From the NCBI RefSeq assembly GCF_009687865.1, contig NZ_BLAE01000003.1:233838-297837 (forward strand): DNA of 64,000 nucleotides, given 5' to 3'. Under the pieces are notes generated by a model. The model saw only the letters and a list, made by a program, of their open reading frames with translations. It was not told the origin of the DNA and ran no database searches. Every line of letters starts with the position of its first letter. Position 1 is the first letter of the stretch. The position numbers were made by a program, and so were the translations under genes. Below are positions 8,850 to 17,716 of the stretch, in pieces. The stretch is from Acrocarpospora macrocephala (GTDB lineage: Bacteria; Actinomycetota; Actinomycetes; Streptosporangiales; Streptosporangiaceae).

Positions 8850-11800
8850 TCAGAATTCGGAGGCGGCGTCCAATAGCCATGCGGCCAGATAGCGCGCGAA
8901 CGACGCCCTGACAAGGACCAGAAAGCCATCACTTTCAGCGATCAGGATGATCTGCGCACGCGCCAGCAGCGTCTGCGCGCACCGCCCAACCGGGAAAACC
9001 TCCGGATGCAGATCAAGCCCACACCCATGCGCCAGCAACTCCCGCGCCCGCCCCCCACTCACCCTGATCGCGGTCCGCTGCGCCGACACATCCACCCCCC
9101 GCACCTCCGAGGGCCCAACCACCAGCCACTCATCCGGCCCAAGCCAGACCGTGACCGTCTCACCATCCGTCACGGCGGCATTGGCCGGCGTGAGCGGTTC
9201 ACCACTCCTGACATTGACCTGCTCAAGGAAGGGCACCTCCCGCACGCTCACCCCATCGAACTCGGCGAAGAACCCATCCAAAGGGCTCCTGCGCTCAGGC
9301 GCTGGGGGATGAGGGGGAGTGGTTGCGGGTTCGGCCTGCATGGCGGCGCTGCGCTCGGGAGCGGCTCCGGGTTCCGTCTGCGTGGCGGCGCTGCGCTCAA
9401 ATGCTGGGAGATGAGCGCGGGCGCCTCCGGGTTCGGTCTGTGTGGCGGCGCTGCGCTCAAATGCTGGGAGATGAGCGGGAGCGGCTCCGGGTTCGGTCTG
9501 CGTTGCAGGGCTCGGCTCGGGCGCTGGAGGATGCGTCTCTGGGCCTTGAAATCCGGACAGGCTGCCGCTGTCACTCTTGGCGCCGGTGCGGCGAGAACCG
9601 TCACCTGCGTAAACGGCGTCGGATAACGGCGAGTAACCCGGTGAACCGCTCGTTCTGTCGGACGTTCTTGGCGGGGAGTCGCCCGCGCCCGTTTCATCGA
9701 CGGTGTCGGTGTCGTGGCGGGCTTCTTCGTCGGGGTTGCCGTCGCGGCGGGTGCCTTCGGGGTCGTACAGGACGGGGGTGGTTACGTTGGCTTTGGTGCC
9801 GTTGAGGGTGGTGAGAGTGGGGTGGGAGCCGGTTACGAGGGCTAGGGCGAAGGTGCGGTTGAGGGTGGCGCTGGTGTAGCTGGAGGTGATGTGGCCGACC
9901 ATTTTGTTGTCGGCGAGGAGGGCTGCGCCTTCGGGGAGGTGGGTGGTGGGGTTTAGGGGGAGGAGGGCGACGAGGTGGCGGCGGTCGGGGCGGGAGGTGT
10001 CCTGGCGGGTGAAGGAGCGTTTGCCGAGGAAGTCGGGCTTCTTTTTGGAGATGATCCAGGTCATGCCGAGGTCCTGGGGGGTGGTGGTGCCGTCGGTGTC
10101 CTGGCCGATGATGGGGTAGCCCTTTTCGGCGCGGAGGACGTGCATGGTTTCGGTGCCGTAGGGGGTGATATTTCGGGACATGAGGGCTTCCCAGAGGGCG
10201 AGGCCGTACCAGGCGGAGACGTTGATCTCGTAGGCGAGTTCGCCGGAGAAGCTGATGCGGCAGACGCGGGCGGGGATGCCGGCCACCTCGGTATCGCGCC
10301 AGGTCATGAACGGGAAGCTCGTCTTGTCGACGGCGAGGGCGGGGGCCAGGTCGCGGAGGACCGCTCGTGAGCCGGGGCCGACGAGGGCCACGGTGGCCCA
10401 TTGTTCGGTGACGGAGGTGCAGGTGACCCGCAGGTCGGGCCATTCGGTCTGCAGCCACTCCTCCATCCAGTCGAGTACGGCGGCCGCGTTGCCGGTCGTG
10501 GTGGTGATCAGGAAGTGGTCGTCGGCCAGGCGGATCGCGGTGCCGTCGTCGAAGACCATGCCGTCGGGGCGGCACATCATGCCGTATCTGATCGAACCGA
10601 CGGCGAGCGAGCTGATCAGATTCGTGTACAGGCGATCGAGGAACTCGGCGGCGTCGGGGCCGATCACGTCGATCTTCCCGAGCGTGGAGGCGTCCATCGC
10701 GGCGACGTTTTCGCGGGCGGCGCGGCATTCGCGGAGTACCGCCGTTTCCATGTCCTCGCCGTTCTGGGGGTAGTACCAGGGGCGCTTCCATTGCCCGACG
10801 TTCTCGAACAGGGCTCCGTGGTCGGCGTGCCATTGGTGGAGCGCGGTGATCCGTACCGGATCGTGGAGATCGCCACGATCGCGCCCGGCGAGCGTCGCGA
10901 ACGACACCGGCAGGTACGGCGCCCGGAATGTCGTGCTACCCACCTCGCCCGGAGTGACCCCGATCGCGTGCGCGACCAGCGCCGCCGTCAGTGCTCCGGA
11001 GGTCTTCCCCTGGTCGTGTGCGGTCCCCGCGGTCGTGTACCGCTTCACATGCTCGACCGACGTGAGCCCCGCACCCGTGGCCCGCCATATGTCGGCAACG
11101 GTTACATCCCGCTGAAGGTCCACGAAATGCCGCGAGTAATCATCAGCCGGGACGAACCACAGGACCTCGCCGCCGTGATCGATGTCTCCTCGCGCGGCGC
11201 CCACCACCTCGACAGCCTGCGGAGACCCATCCGGGACCAGCGCGCCCAGGGACTCGTCGTATCGCAGCGTCCCGCCCGACTGGCTGAACAGGTGAACAAC
11301 AGGGTTCCAACCCCCAGACACCAGCAAGAGATCGGCCGAAAGCTCCTGACTGCTGAAATCGACGCCCGAAGCCTCCCGAGGACTGACAACCACGGAAGCG
11401 AGCTCATCGCATCCCCGCGCCTCAGTCACGAAATATCCGGCAAGCACCTCAATACCGGCCGCCTGCGCCCGACTCACCCACTCCTCACCAGGAACCCGCC
11501 GAGAATCCACGATCGCCGCGACCGCAACCCCCGCCCCCGCCAACTCCAACGCGGCGGCATAAGCACTGTCATTGGTCGTGAACACCACCGCCCGCCGCCC
11601 AGGCAACACCCCAAACCGGACCAGATACTCCCTAGCCGCCCCCGCCAGCATCACCCCCGGCAAATCATTCCCCGCGAAAGCGATCGGCCGCTCCAGCGCC
11701 CCAGTAGCGAGAACCACCCGCTTAGCCCGAATCCGCCACACTCTCTCCCGAGCCACCCCCGGCGACGCACCAAACCCAAGATGCCCAGTCCTACGCTCAA

Positions 11801-12599
11801 CTGCCACCAGATAGTTGTCGTCGTAATACCCCACCACGGTCGTCCGCCCAAGCACCCGAATCCCCGCCCCAACCAGCCCACCGACCTCCGGCGGTTCTGT
11901 CGGCCCACTGACCTCCGTTGGTTCTGCCAGCGCACCGAGCTTCCGCGGTTCTGCCAGCCCACTGAGGTTCGTTGGTTCTGTCGGCGCACCGAGCTTCCGT
12001 GGTTCTGCTGGAGCGCTCAACGGAATGCCGCTGACGTTCTTGGCGCCGGTGCGGCGAGAACTGTCACCTGCGTAAACGGCGCCGGATAACGGCGAGTAAC
12101 CTGGCGAACCGCTCATTCTGGTAGGTGCTCTCAGGCCCTCGGCTGTAACCGGCTTTGAGTCGGCGATGATCACCCGGGCTCCGGAACGTTCGGCCTCCAG
12201 CGCGGCTGCCACTCCCGCACGACCAGCCCCGATCACCAGCACATCGCAATGCGCGTAAACAGCGTCATACCGTGCCGGATCTGGCTGATCGGCGAGTCGT
12301 CCCCGCCCGGCTAGGCTGCGCGCCACCAATCCGTCATAGAGGTCTACCGTTGTCGCCAAGACCATCGGCTCGGGAAATGGTGCCTCAATCTGCACCACCG
12401 CATTTGGCTCTTCGACGCCAGCGGAGAAAATTCCCCGAGGCCGCCCTAGGACCGGGCTCGTCCCGACTCGCCGAACACCATTGGCCAGCAGCGCGGACGC
12501 GAGCGTGTCTCCGGGATGTCCGCTGTACTCCTGGCCATCGAAAACGAACCGGAGCACCCGCGTCCGGTCGATGGTCCCCAGTTCGGGATGCCTGTTCAC
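8850..12599 (-). CDS. soxA: Sarcosine oxidase alpha-gamma fusion (SoxA-SoxG) with repeat insertions
   Basis: GTG 12599 overlaps the soxD stop (GTGA). The product is 1249 residues; ordinary SoxA is about 970 and SoxG about 200. Order: N-terminal Fer2-like domain (DGQEYSGHPGDTLASALLAN, RPRGIFSAG), NAD/FAD-type Rossmann domain (VLVIGAGRAGVAAALEAE, from about residue 130), GcvT folate-binding domain (about 635-950), a repeat-rich linker (about 960-1100), then a SoxG domain (about 1103-1249: VSVREVPFLEQVNVR, VTVWLGPDEWLVVG). The enzyme demethylates sarcosine to glycine, passing the methyl carbon to tetrahydrofolate. A second repeat insertion (about residues 160-240, 9-residue units) sits inside the Rossmann domain, between VIIADSKPV and VLGRTTVVGYYDDNYLVAVERR. 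Both insertions share a 95-bp near-identical sequence. No separate soxG exists nearby, which supports a real fusion. Confidence 0.9.
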   Translation of the reverse strand: MNRHPELGTIDRTRVLRFVFDGQEYSGHPGDTLASALLANGVRRVGTSPVLGRPRGIFSAGVEEPNAVVQIEAPFPEPMVLATTVDLYDGLVARSLAGRGRLADQPDPARYDAVYAHCDVLVIGAGRAGVAAALEAERSGARVIIADSKPVTAEGLRAPTRMSGSPGYSPLSGAVYAGDSSRRTGAKNVSGIPLSAPAEPRKLGAPTEPTNLSGLAEPRKLGALAEPTEVSGPTEPPEVGGLVGAGIRVLGRTTVVGYYDDNYLVAVERRTGHLGFGASPGVARERVWRIRAKRVVLATGALERPIAFAGNDLPGVMLAGAAREYLVRFGVLPGRRAVVFTTNDSAYAAALELAGAGVAVAAIVDSRRVPGEEWVSRAQAAGIEVLAGYFVTEARGCDELASVVVSPREASGVDFSSQELSADLLLVSGGWNPVVHLFSQSGGTLRYDESLGALVPDGSPQAVEVVGAARGDIDHGGEVLWFVPADDYSRHFVDLQRDVTVADIWRATGAGLTSVEHVKRYTTAGTAHDQGKTSGALTAALVAHAIGVTPGEVGSTTFRAPYLPVSFATLAGRDRGDLHDPVRITALHQWHADHGALFENVGQWKRPWYYPQNGEDMETAVLRECRAARENVAAMDASTLGKIDVIGPDAAEFLDRLYTNLISSLAVGSIRYGMMCRPDGMVFDDGTAIRLADDHFLITTTTGNAAAVLDWMEEWLQTEWPDLRVTCTSVTEQWATVALVGPGSRAVLRDLAPALAVDKTSFPFMTWRDTEVAGIPARVCRISFSGELAYEINVSAWYGLALWEALMSRNITPYGTETMHVLRAEKGYPIIGQDTDGTTTPQDLGMTWIISKKKPDFLGKRSFTRQDTSRPDRRHLVALLPLNPTTHLPEGAALLADNKMVGHITSSYTSATLNRTFALALVTGSHPTLTTLNGTKANVTTPVLYDPEGTRRDGNPDEEARHDTDTVDETGAGDSPPRTSDRTSGSPGYSPLSDAVYAGDGSRRTGAKSDSGSLSGFQGPETHPPAPEPSPATQTEPGAAPAHLPAFERSAATQTEPGGARAHLPAFERSAATQTEPGAAPERSAAMQAEPATTPPHPPAPERRSPLDGFFAEFDGVSVREVPFLEQVNVRSGEPLTPANAAVTDGETVTVWLGPDEWLVVGPSEVRGVDVSAQRTAIRVSGGRARELLAHGCGLDLHPEVFPVGRCAQTLLARAQIILIAESDGFLVLVRASFARYLAAWLLDAASEF
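9292..9540. repeat. 60-bp in-frame tandem repeat in the SoxA-SoxG linker
   Basis: Units begin at 9327 (a 42-bp short copy), 9369, 9429 and 9489 (decaying), each opening GGGTTC. They encode a roughly 20-residue unit containing HLPAFERSAATQTEPGAA on the minus strand. Period and frame are both preserved, so the array adds to the linker between the SoxA and SoxG domains without breaking translation. Confidence 0.9.
9563..9657. repeat. 95-bp dispersed intragenic repeat, copy A
   Basis: About 91% identical over 95 bp to 12026-12120, in the same orientation and reading frame. It encodes SGSPGYSPLSDAVYAGDGS and RRTGAK in the SoxA-SoxG linker. I found no third copy in the window. Confidence 0.85.
11893..12027. 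repeat. 27-bp in-frame tandem repeat inside the SoxA Rossmann domain
   Basis: GGTTCTG recurs at 11893, 11920, 11947, 11974 and 12001, exactly 27 bp apart. The array encodes 9-residue units such as AEPRKLGAL and TEPTNLSGL. It abuts dispersed repeat copy B and forms one composite insertion of about 80 residues. Confidence 0.9.
12026..12120. repeat. 95-bp dispersed intragenic repeat, copy B
   Basis: Partner of the copy at 9563-9657; it encodes SGSPGYSPLSGAVYAGDSS and RRTGAK. It lies beside the 27-bp tandem array within the nucleotide-binding half of SoxA. Confidence 0.85.
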
Positions 12600-12874
12600 C
12601 CGATCACCGGCCGGGGCTCTCCAGGCAGATAAACAGCCTGAATCCGATTGGTCCGGGTGTCCCGCACCACGTTGAACCACCGGCGGCAGCCTGCCGAATG
12701 GCTCCACCGCTCCGCGAACGATCCTTCCGGATTCTCCCGGAAGAACAAATACCGTCCCCATTCCTCATCCGACAACGCGGCTGGATCCTCCGGATAAGCC
12801 ACATGAGCCTGCCCGCCATAGTGAAATTCAACTTCATCGCGCTGCCCACACCAGGGGCAAGAGATAAGGAGCAC
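12596..12874 (-). CDS. soxD: Sarcosine oxidase delta subunit
   Basis: GTG 12874 is chosen for the GGAGG seven bases upstream and gives 92 residues, normal for SoxD. All four zinc ligands known for the family are in place: Cys6 and Cys9 (CPWC), His59 and Cys63. The protein is the small structural zinc subunit of heterotetrameric sarcosine oxidase. Its stop overlaps the start of soxA by four bases. Upstream it is separated from soxB by 164 bp containing a tandem repeat. Confidence 0.95.
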   Translation of the reverse strand: MLLISCPWCGQRDEVEFHYGGQAHVAYPEDPAALSDEEWGRYLFFRENPEGSFAERWSHSAGCRRWFNVVRDTRTNRIQAVYLPGEPRPVIG

Positions 12875-12896
12875 GGGGGCCCTCCACAGCATGACA

Positions 12897-13044
12897 TACA
12901 GGGAAATTCGGGGACGATGGGACGGGGCCCTATAGGGAAATTCGGTGGGGACGGGATGGGTGTATGGCGAAATTCGGTGGGGACGGGATGGGCTTATGGA
13001 GAAAGTCGGTAGATGGTGGAATGGGCATGTGGGGAAAGTCAGTG
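12897..13044. repeat. Degenerate 32-34-bp tandem repeat between soxB and soxD
   Basis: Units begin near 12897, 12931, 12963, 12995 and 13028, each with a form of TATGGGGAAATTCGG followed by GGGGACGGGATGGG. The two middle units share an exact 24-base core. The array fills the soxB-soxD spacer and reaches into the last codons of soxB. Confidence 0.8.
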
Positions 13045-14238
13045 GGCGACGGCGGCGGCGCCGTGTTCGTCTACCAGGGCGCCGGTGGTGAAGCGGTTGA
13101 GGGTGAAGGGGGCCGCCAGGGGGTGGGGGGTGTTGTGGGCGATGGTGTGGGCGTAGCACCAGCCGATGCCGGGGGTGGCTTTGAAGCCGCCGGTGCCCCA
13201 GCCGCAGTTGAGGTAGAGATTTTCGACGGGGGTGAGGCCGATGATGGGGGAGGCGTCGGGGGAGACGTCCACGATGCCGCCCCAGGTTCGCAGGACGTGG
13301 GCGCGGGCGAAGATGGGAAAGAGTTCGAGGGCGGCGGCCATCTGGCGTTCGATGATGTGGAAGGCGCCGCGGCGGCGGTAGGAGTTGGCGGCGTCAATTC
13401 CCGCGCCCATGACCAGCTCGCCTTTGTGGGCTTGGCTCACATAAACGTGCACCGCGTTGGACATGACAACGGTGGGATGAACGGGTTCGAGGAGCTCGGA
13501 AACGAGCGCTTGGAGCGGATGGGTTTGCAGGGGGAGATCTATTCCAGCGGTTTTGGCGACAACCGAAGTGTGGCCCGCAGCGGATAGCGCGATTTTATTG
13601 GCGGTTATCCGGCCGCGGGTGGTCGTTACAGCGGTGGCGCGACCGTCGGTTACTTCTATGCCGGTTACTTCGCAGTGTTCGATCAGATCGACGCCCAGGT
13701 CGGAGGCGGCTTTCGCCAGCGCCCAGGCGACGTTGTCGTGTTTGGCTATACCGGCCCGCGGCTGGTAGGTCGCGCCGAGCACGGGATAGCGGACGTCAGG
13801 GCTCACATCGACGATCGGGCAGATCTCTTTGACCTGCTCTGGGTCCAGCCATTCGGCGTCCACCCCGTTGACACGATTGGCCTCGACCCGGCGGACTCCA
13901 TCGCGGACATCCTGCAGGCTATGTGCCAGATTGAGCACACCACGCTGGCTGAACAGCAACGGATACCCGAGATCCTCCTCCAGCCCCTCCCACAGCTTGA
14001 GCGCGTGCTCGTAGATCCCCGCGCTCTCATCCCACAGATAATTGGACCGAATTATCGTGGTGTTCCTGGCCATATTCCCCCCGGCCAGCCACCCTCGCTC
14101 CAGCACCGCCACATCCCCGATGCCATGATTTTTCGCCAGATAGTAGGCCGTAGCCAGCCCATGCCCACCCGCACCCACGATGACCACGTCGTAGGCCTTC
14201 CGCGGCTCCGCCGACCGCCACAAACGATCCGGATGCAT
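13039..14238 (-). CDS. soxB: Sarcosine oxidase beta subunit
   Basis: ATG 14238 with GGGAG upstream gives 399 residues, the family length. The N-terminal FAD-binding motif is [19 protein letters not shown] (about residues 18-36), then [17 protein letters not shown]. His167 in [11 protein letters not shown] corresponds to the His that carries covalent FMN in known heterotetrameric enzymes. The C-terminal [14 protein letters not shown] closes the FAD site. It is the catalytic subunit that oxidises sarcosine. It lies 10 bp after the dimethylglycine dehydrogenase-like gene. Confidence 0.95.
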   Translation of the reverse strand: MHPDRLWRSAEPRKAYDVVIVGAGGHGLATAYYLAKNHGIGDVAVLERGWLAGGNMARNTTIIRSNYLWDESAGIYEHALKLWEGLEEDLGYPLLFSQRGVLNLAHSLQDVRDGVRRVEANRVNGVDAEWLDPEQVKEICPIVDVSPDVRYPVLGATYQPRAGIAKHDNVAWALAKAASDLGVDLIEHCEVTGIEVTDGRATAVTTTRGRITANKIALSAAGHTSVVAKTAGIDLPLQTHPLQALVSELLEPVHPTVVMSNAVHVYVSQAHKGELVMGAGIDAANSYRRRGAFHIIERQMAAALELFPIFARAHVLRTWGGIVDVSPDASPIIGLTPVENLYLNCGWGTGGFKATPGIGWCYAHTIAHNTPHPLAAPFTLNRFTTGALVDEHGAAAVAH

Positions 14239-14248
14239 CGTTCTCCCT

Positions 14249-16627
14249 CTAACCGCGCAGGCGTTCCATAGCCGGATCGAACAAAGGCTCCGCCGCGACA
14301 ACCGCGTCCACCAGCCGATCGAAGTAACCGATCCGCACACCCGTCCCCGGCACGGAAAGCTCAGCGGGAAGCCACGCATACGCGATACCCCGCCCGATCG
14401 TGTAGCCATAAGCCGCGCTGGTGACATACCCCACCGCATGCCCATCGTGATAGACGGGCTCCTTCCCCATGACCACGTCGTCCAGCACCAGACACGTGAG
14501 CTTCCGCCGCACCGACTCCTTACGCTCCAGCACCGCGTCCCGCCCGATGAAGTCGCCTTTCCCCAGCTTGACCGCGAACCCCAGCCCCGCCTCGTACGGA
14601 TCGTGCTCGAAGGTCATATCCACCCCGAACGACCGATACCCCTTCTCCAGCCGCAAGCTCGCGAACGCCCCCCGCCCCGCCGCGATCGCGCCTTCCCGCA
14701 TAAGCGTGTCCCAGAGCTTGAGCCCCATGTCAGCCGTGGTGTAGATCTCCCACCCCAGCTCCCCGACATACGACAACCGCAGCATCGTCACCGGAACATG
14801 CCCGACATATCCCCGAGCCCCCCGGAAATACCGAAGCGCCGTCAGATCGACACCCGTCAGCGGCTGCACCAGCTCCCGCGCCCGCGGCCCCCACACCCCC
14901 AGACAGCACGTGCCCGCCGTGATATCCCGCACGAACACATCACCCGGACGATGCCGCTCGAACCAGTCCAGATCCAGCTCCCCGTTCGCACCGACCTGGT
15001 AGTGATCCACACCCAGCCGCGCCACAGTGACATCACTGCGAATCCCGCCATCCACATCGAGCAGCAGGCAATACGTCACCGACCCGATGGATTTATCCAC
15101 ATCCCCGGTCGTCAGCCGCTGCAGGAACGCCGTCGCGCCAGGCCCGCTCACTTCCAGCCGTTTCAGCGCGGTCATGTCGTAAAGGGCCACACCCTCCCGG
15201 GTCGCCTTGGCCTCCGCCCCCACGATCGGCGACCAGTACCGGGCAGCCCAGTCGTTCGGCACATACGAAGGAGCGGGCAATCCCTCGTTGACGCCGTACC
15301 AATGCGGGCGTTCCCACCCGGACGCCTCCAGGAAGAACGCGCCGAGCTCGCGTTGCCGTACCTGGAAAGGACTGGTGCGAAGCGGACGCGGGTCCTCCAT
15401 CGGCTGGAGCGGATGGATGATGTCGTAGACCTCGACGTAGTTCTGGCAACCGCGGGCCAGGACGTACTCCGGGGCGAGTTGGTGTCGTTCGAAGCGGTTG
15501 ACGTCGCATTCGTGCAGATCGATGGTGGAACGTCCGTCGACGAGCCACTCCGCCATCGCCCGCCCGACTCCCGCCGAGTGCGTCACCCACACCGCTTCGG
15601 CCACCCAGAATCCGCGTACGTCCCGGGATTCGCCCATCAGTGGCATGTTGTCGGTCGTGAAGGAGAAGAGCCCGTTGACGCCTTCCTCCACCTTCGCGTT
15701 ACGGGTGGCGGGCAGCAGCGCCTGCGTCTCGGTCCAGGCGTCCGCGAAGTCGTCCGGCGTGAAGGCCATCAGCGACGGCATCACCTCGGCCGCGTCCACA
15801 GAAAGGATGTCATCGGCGGAAACAGGCATCGGCCGATGCCCGTAATATCCGACCCCAAGAGTCCCGTTCCGATCCCGGTAATAAAGATCGGCATCCTGAT
15901 GCCGCAGGATCGGCAGGCTCGCCACCACATCCCCGGCCAGCTCCGGCAACCGCCCGGTCCACGCCAGCTGATGCGCCAGCGGCGTCAACGGCAGCTCCAT
16001 CCCCACCATCCGCGCCACCCGGGGCCCCCAGATTCCCGCACAACACACCACGACATCCGCCGATATTTCCCCTTTATCGGTGACGACTCCGGTCACCCGG
16101 CCGTCCACGGCGACGACGTCGAGCACCTCATGCCGCGCCAGCACCCGCACCCCCCGCTCCTGCGCACGCGCCAGCTGCGCCGCCACAGCGGGCACGGCCA
16201 GCGCCAGCCCGTCACTCGCGAGGAACAACCCCCCAAGAACCCGCCCCGCATCCAGCAACGGATGCCGGGCCACACACTCCTCCGGACTCAGCAGCTCAGC
16301 CTCGAGCCCCCACGAGGTCGCCCACCCGTACCGCCGATGCAACTCCCGCAGCCGCTCCGGCGTGGTGGCCACCTCCAGCCCCCCGACCTGCAGGAAAGCC
16401 CCCAACCCCACGAACTTCTCGACCGTGTAGCGGGCCATCTCCGCCATCGCCTTCGACCCGTTGGTCTGAAAGACCAGCCCCGGGGCATGCGACGACGACC
16501 CACCCGTAGCCGGCACATCCCCTTGATCGACCACGGTCACATCGGTCCACCCGCGCGCGGACAGCTCGTCGGCGAGCGCCGCGCCCACCACTCCCGCGCC
16601 GATGACGACAACGCTCGGGCCCGCCAT
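14249..16627 (-). CDS. Dimethylglycine dehydrogenase/oxidase-like FAD-GcvT protein
   Basis: ATG 16627 (GGAGGT five bases upstream) gives 792 residues, as for dimethylglycine dehydrogenases. N-terminal DAO-type FAD domain: [20 protein letters not shown], then [13 protein letters not shown], whose His is the usual covalent FAD attachment site. The FAO-M linker domain (about 375-430) is followed by the GcvT folate-binding domain and its C-terminal barrel (from about 445, including [14 protein letters not shown]). The expected reaction is N,N-dimethylglycine to sarcosine with one-carbon transfer to tetrahydrofolate. Its place directly before sarcosine oxidase and after betaine uptake fits that. 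A sarcosine dehydrogenase role cannot be excluded from sequence alone. Confidence 0.88.
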   Translation of the reverse strand: MAGPSVVVIGAGVVGAALADELSARGWTDVTVVDQGDVPATGGSSSHAPGLVFQTNGSKAMAEMARYTVEKFVGLGAFLQVGGLEVATTPERLRELHRRYGWATSWGLEAELLSPEECVARHPLLDAGRVLGGLFLASDGLALAVPAVAAQLARAQERGVRVLARHEVLDVVAVDGRVTGVVTDKGEISADVVVCCAGIWGPRVARMVGMELPLTPLAHQLAWTGRLPELAGDVVASLPILRHQDADLYYRDRNGTLGVGYYGHRPMPVSADDILSVDAAEVMPSLMAFTPDDFADAWTETQALLPATRNAKVEEGVNGLFSFTTDNMPLMGESRDVRGFWVAEAVWVTHSAGVGRAMAEWLVDGRSTIDLHECDVNRFERHQLAPEYVLARGCQNYVEVYDIIHPLQPMEDPRPLRTSPFQVRQRELGAFFLEASGWERPHWYGVNEGLPAPSYVPNDWAARYWSPIVGAEAKATREGVALYDMTALKRLEVSGPGATAFLQRLTTGDVDKSIGSVTYCLLLDVDGGIRSDVTVARLGVDHYQVGANGELDLDWFERHRPGDVFVRDITAGTCCLGVWGPRARELVQPLTGVDLTALRYFRGARGYVGHVPVTMLRLSYVGELGWEIYTTADMGLKLWDTLMREGAIAAGRGAFASLRLEKGYRSFGVDMTFEHDPYEAGLGFAVKLGKGDFIGRDAVLERKESVRRKLTCLVLDDVVMGKEPVYHDGHAVGYVTSAAYGYTIGRGIAYAWLPAELSVPGTGVRIGYFDRLVDAVVAAEPLFDPAMERLRG

Positions 16628-16640
16628 AGCCACCTCCGCT

Positions 16641-16657
16641 GTTGCAATATGCGCAAC
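16641..16657. promoter_or_regulatory. GTTGC-N7-GCAAC inverted repeat upstream of the dimethylglycine dehydrogenase-like gene
   Basis: Located 14-30 bp upstream of the start codon, between it and the betaine operon hairpin. Its right half, ATGCGCAAC, recurs upstream of the Rieske oxygenase gene (36149-36157). It may be a shared operator, perhaps for the local IclR protein. Confidence 0.35.
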
Positions 16658-16678
16658 TAACCGCGTTTGCCGCAACAA

Positions 16679-16720
16679 GCGTCCCGTGCTGCTCACGGGG
16701 TGTCAAGCAGCACGGGACGC
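16679..16720 (-). terminator. 15-bp perfect hairpin between betaine-binding protein and catabolic genes
   Basis: GCGTCCCGTGCTGCT pairs perfectly with AGCAGCACGGGACGC around a 12-base loop. It starts 8 bp past the binding-protein stop codon. No T-run follows on the minus strand, so termination may be partial and allow some read-through into the catabolic genes. Confidence 0.7.
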
Positions 16721-16728
16721 CTGGAAAC

Positions 16729-17703
16729 TCAGCTCGCCGGCAGCCAGGTCTTGATCTTGGCCTCGTTGTCGGCGGCCCACTTCGCGGCGGCCTCCGCCGG
16801 GGTCATCTTGTCCTCAGAGATGTACTTCGCCACCAGATTCTGGTCGTCGTTCGTCCAGCTGAAGTTCTTGATCAGCGTGTACGCCGGACTCCCGGAATCC
16901 GCGAACTTCTTGCTCACGACCTTGTCCAACTCGTACAGCGGATAGTCACACGCCACCTTCGCGGCATCCGCGTCACACCCCGCCGTATAGGCCGGAAGGT
17001 TGATCTTCACCAGTTTCAGCTCGGACAGGAACCACTGCGGTTCGTAGAAGTAGCCGATGATGGGCTTCTGCTCCTTCTCCGACTGCCGGAACGCGGTGAT
17101 CAGCGCCGCCTCGCTCCCGGCGTAGACCACCTTGTAGTCGAGCTTGAGGTTCTTCACCAGGGCCTCGTCGTTCGTCACGAACGAGGGGTCGCCGTCCAGC
17201 AGCTGCCCCTTGTCGCCCGACTCGGAGGTCTTGAAGAGCTCGGCGTACTTGTTCAGGTTCTGCCAGTCGGTGATGTCTGGATATTTCGCGGCCATCCATG
17301 GGGCGACATACCAGCCGATCACACCCTTATTCCCGGTCAGTCCGGCTTCGAGCGCGGTCTTCTGCTCCTGGATGTATTTCTGCTTCAGGTCGTCGTGGCC
17401 CCAGTTCTCCACGACCGCGTCGACTTCGCCGGTCCCGAAGCCCTGCCAGGCGACCTCCTCCTTCAGATCCTTCTTGACGACCGTGCAGCCCAGGTTCTTC
17501 TCGGCCACATGCGCGATGACGGCCGCGTTCGCCTCGTACCCGACCCAGGGATTGATCGCCAGGTTGAGGGTCCCGCAGGCCGCGGCCGACCCGGCGGCCC
17601 CGGTGCCGGGCGCGGCGCTGGGCGCCTCGCCGACCTTGGCCCCGCCGCATCCGGCCAGCACCAGCACGGCCCCGGCCACCACGCCTATTCGTCGAATTGC
17701 CAT
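16729..17703 (-). CDS. Glycine betaine/choline-type ABC transporter binding lipoprotein (ProX/OpuAC)
   Basis: ATG 17703 follows AAGGAGGACTG. A lipoprotein signal ends VLAGC (Cys about residue 19); a Gly/Ala/Ser linker precedes the OpuAC domain (from about residue 43, LNLAINPWVGYEANAAVIAHVAE). Trp-rich motifs (WVGYE, VENWGHDD, GWYVAPWM, FYEPQWF) are consistent with an aromatic cage for a quaternary ammonium ligand. The 324-residue protein would deliver betaine or a relative to the fused permease 13 bp upstream. Linkage to demethylation genes suggests nutrient uptake as well as, or instead of, osmoprotection. Confidence 0.92.
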   Translation of the reverse strand: MAIRRIGVVAGAVLVLAGCGGAKVGEAPSAAPGTGAAGSAAACGTLNLAINPWVGYEANAAVIAHVAEKNLGCTVVKKDLKEEVAWQGFGTGEVDAVVENWGHDDLKQKYIQEQKTALEAGLTGNKGVIGWYVAPWMAAKYPDITDWQNLNKYAELFKTSESGDKGQLLDGDPSFVTNDEALVKNLKLDYKVVYAGSEAALITAFRQSEKEQKPIIGYFYEPQWFLSELKLVKINLPAYTAGCDADAAKVACDYPLYELDKVVSKKFADSGSPAYTLIKNFSWTNDDQNLVAKYISEDKMTPAEAAAKWAADNEAKIKTWLPAS

Positions 17704-17716
17704 CAGTCCTCCTTGA

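Noticed and set aside
10401..12089. 562-codon plus-strand open frame antisense to soxA
   Set aside because: Composition is His/Arg/Pro-rich with no motif, and the opposite strand encodes a clear SoxA. High GC content keeps antisense frames open.
9563..12120. 95-bp repeat as an insertion sequence or CRISPR repeat
   Set aside because: Only two copies, no transposase, no regular spacers and no terminal inverted repeats; I treat it as an intragenic repeat of unknown origin.
12897..13044. CRISPR-like array between soxB and soxD
   Set aside because: The units are directly adjacent and degenerate with no unique spacers, and no cas genes are present.
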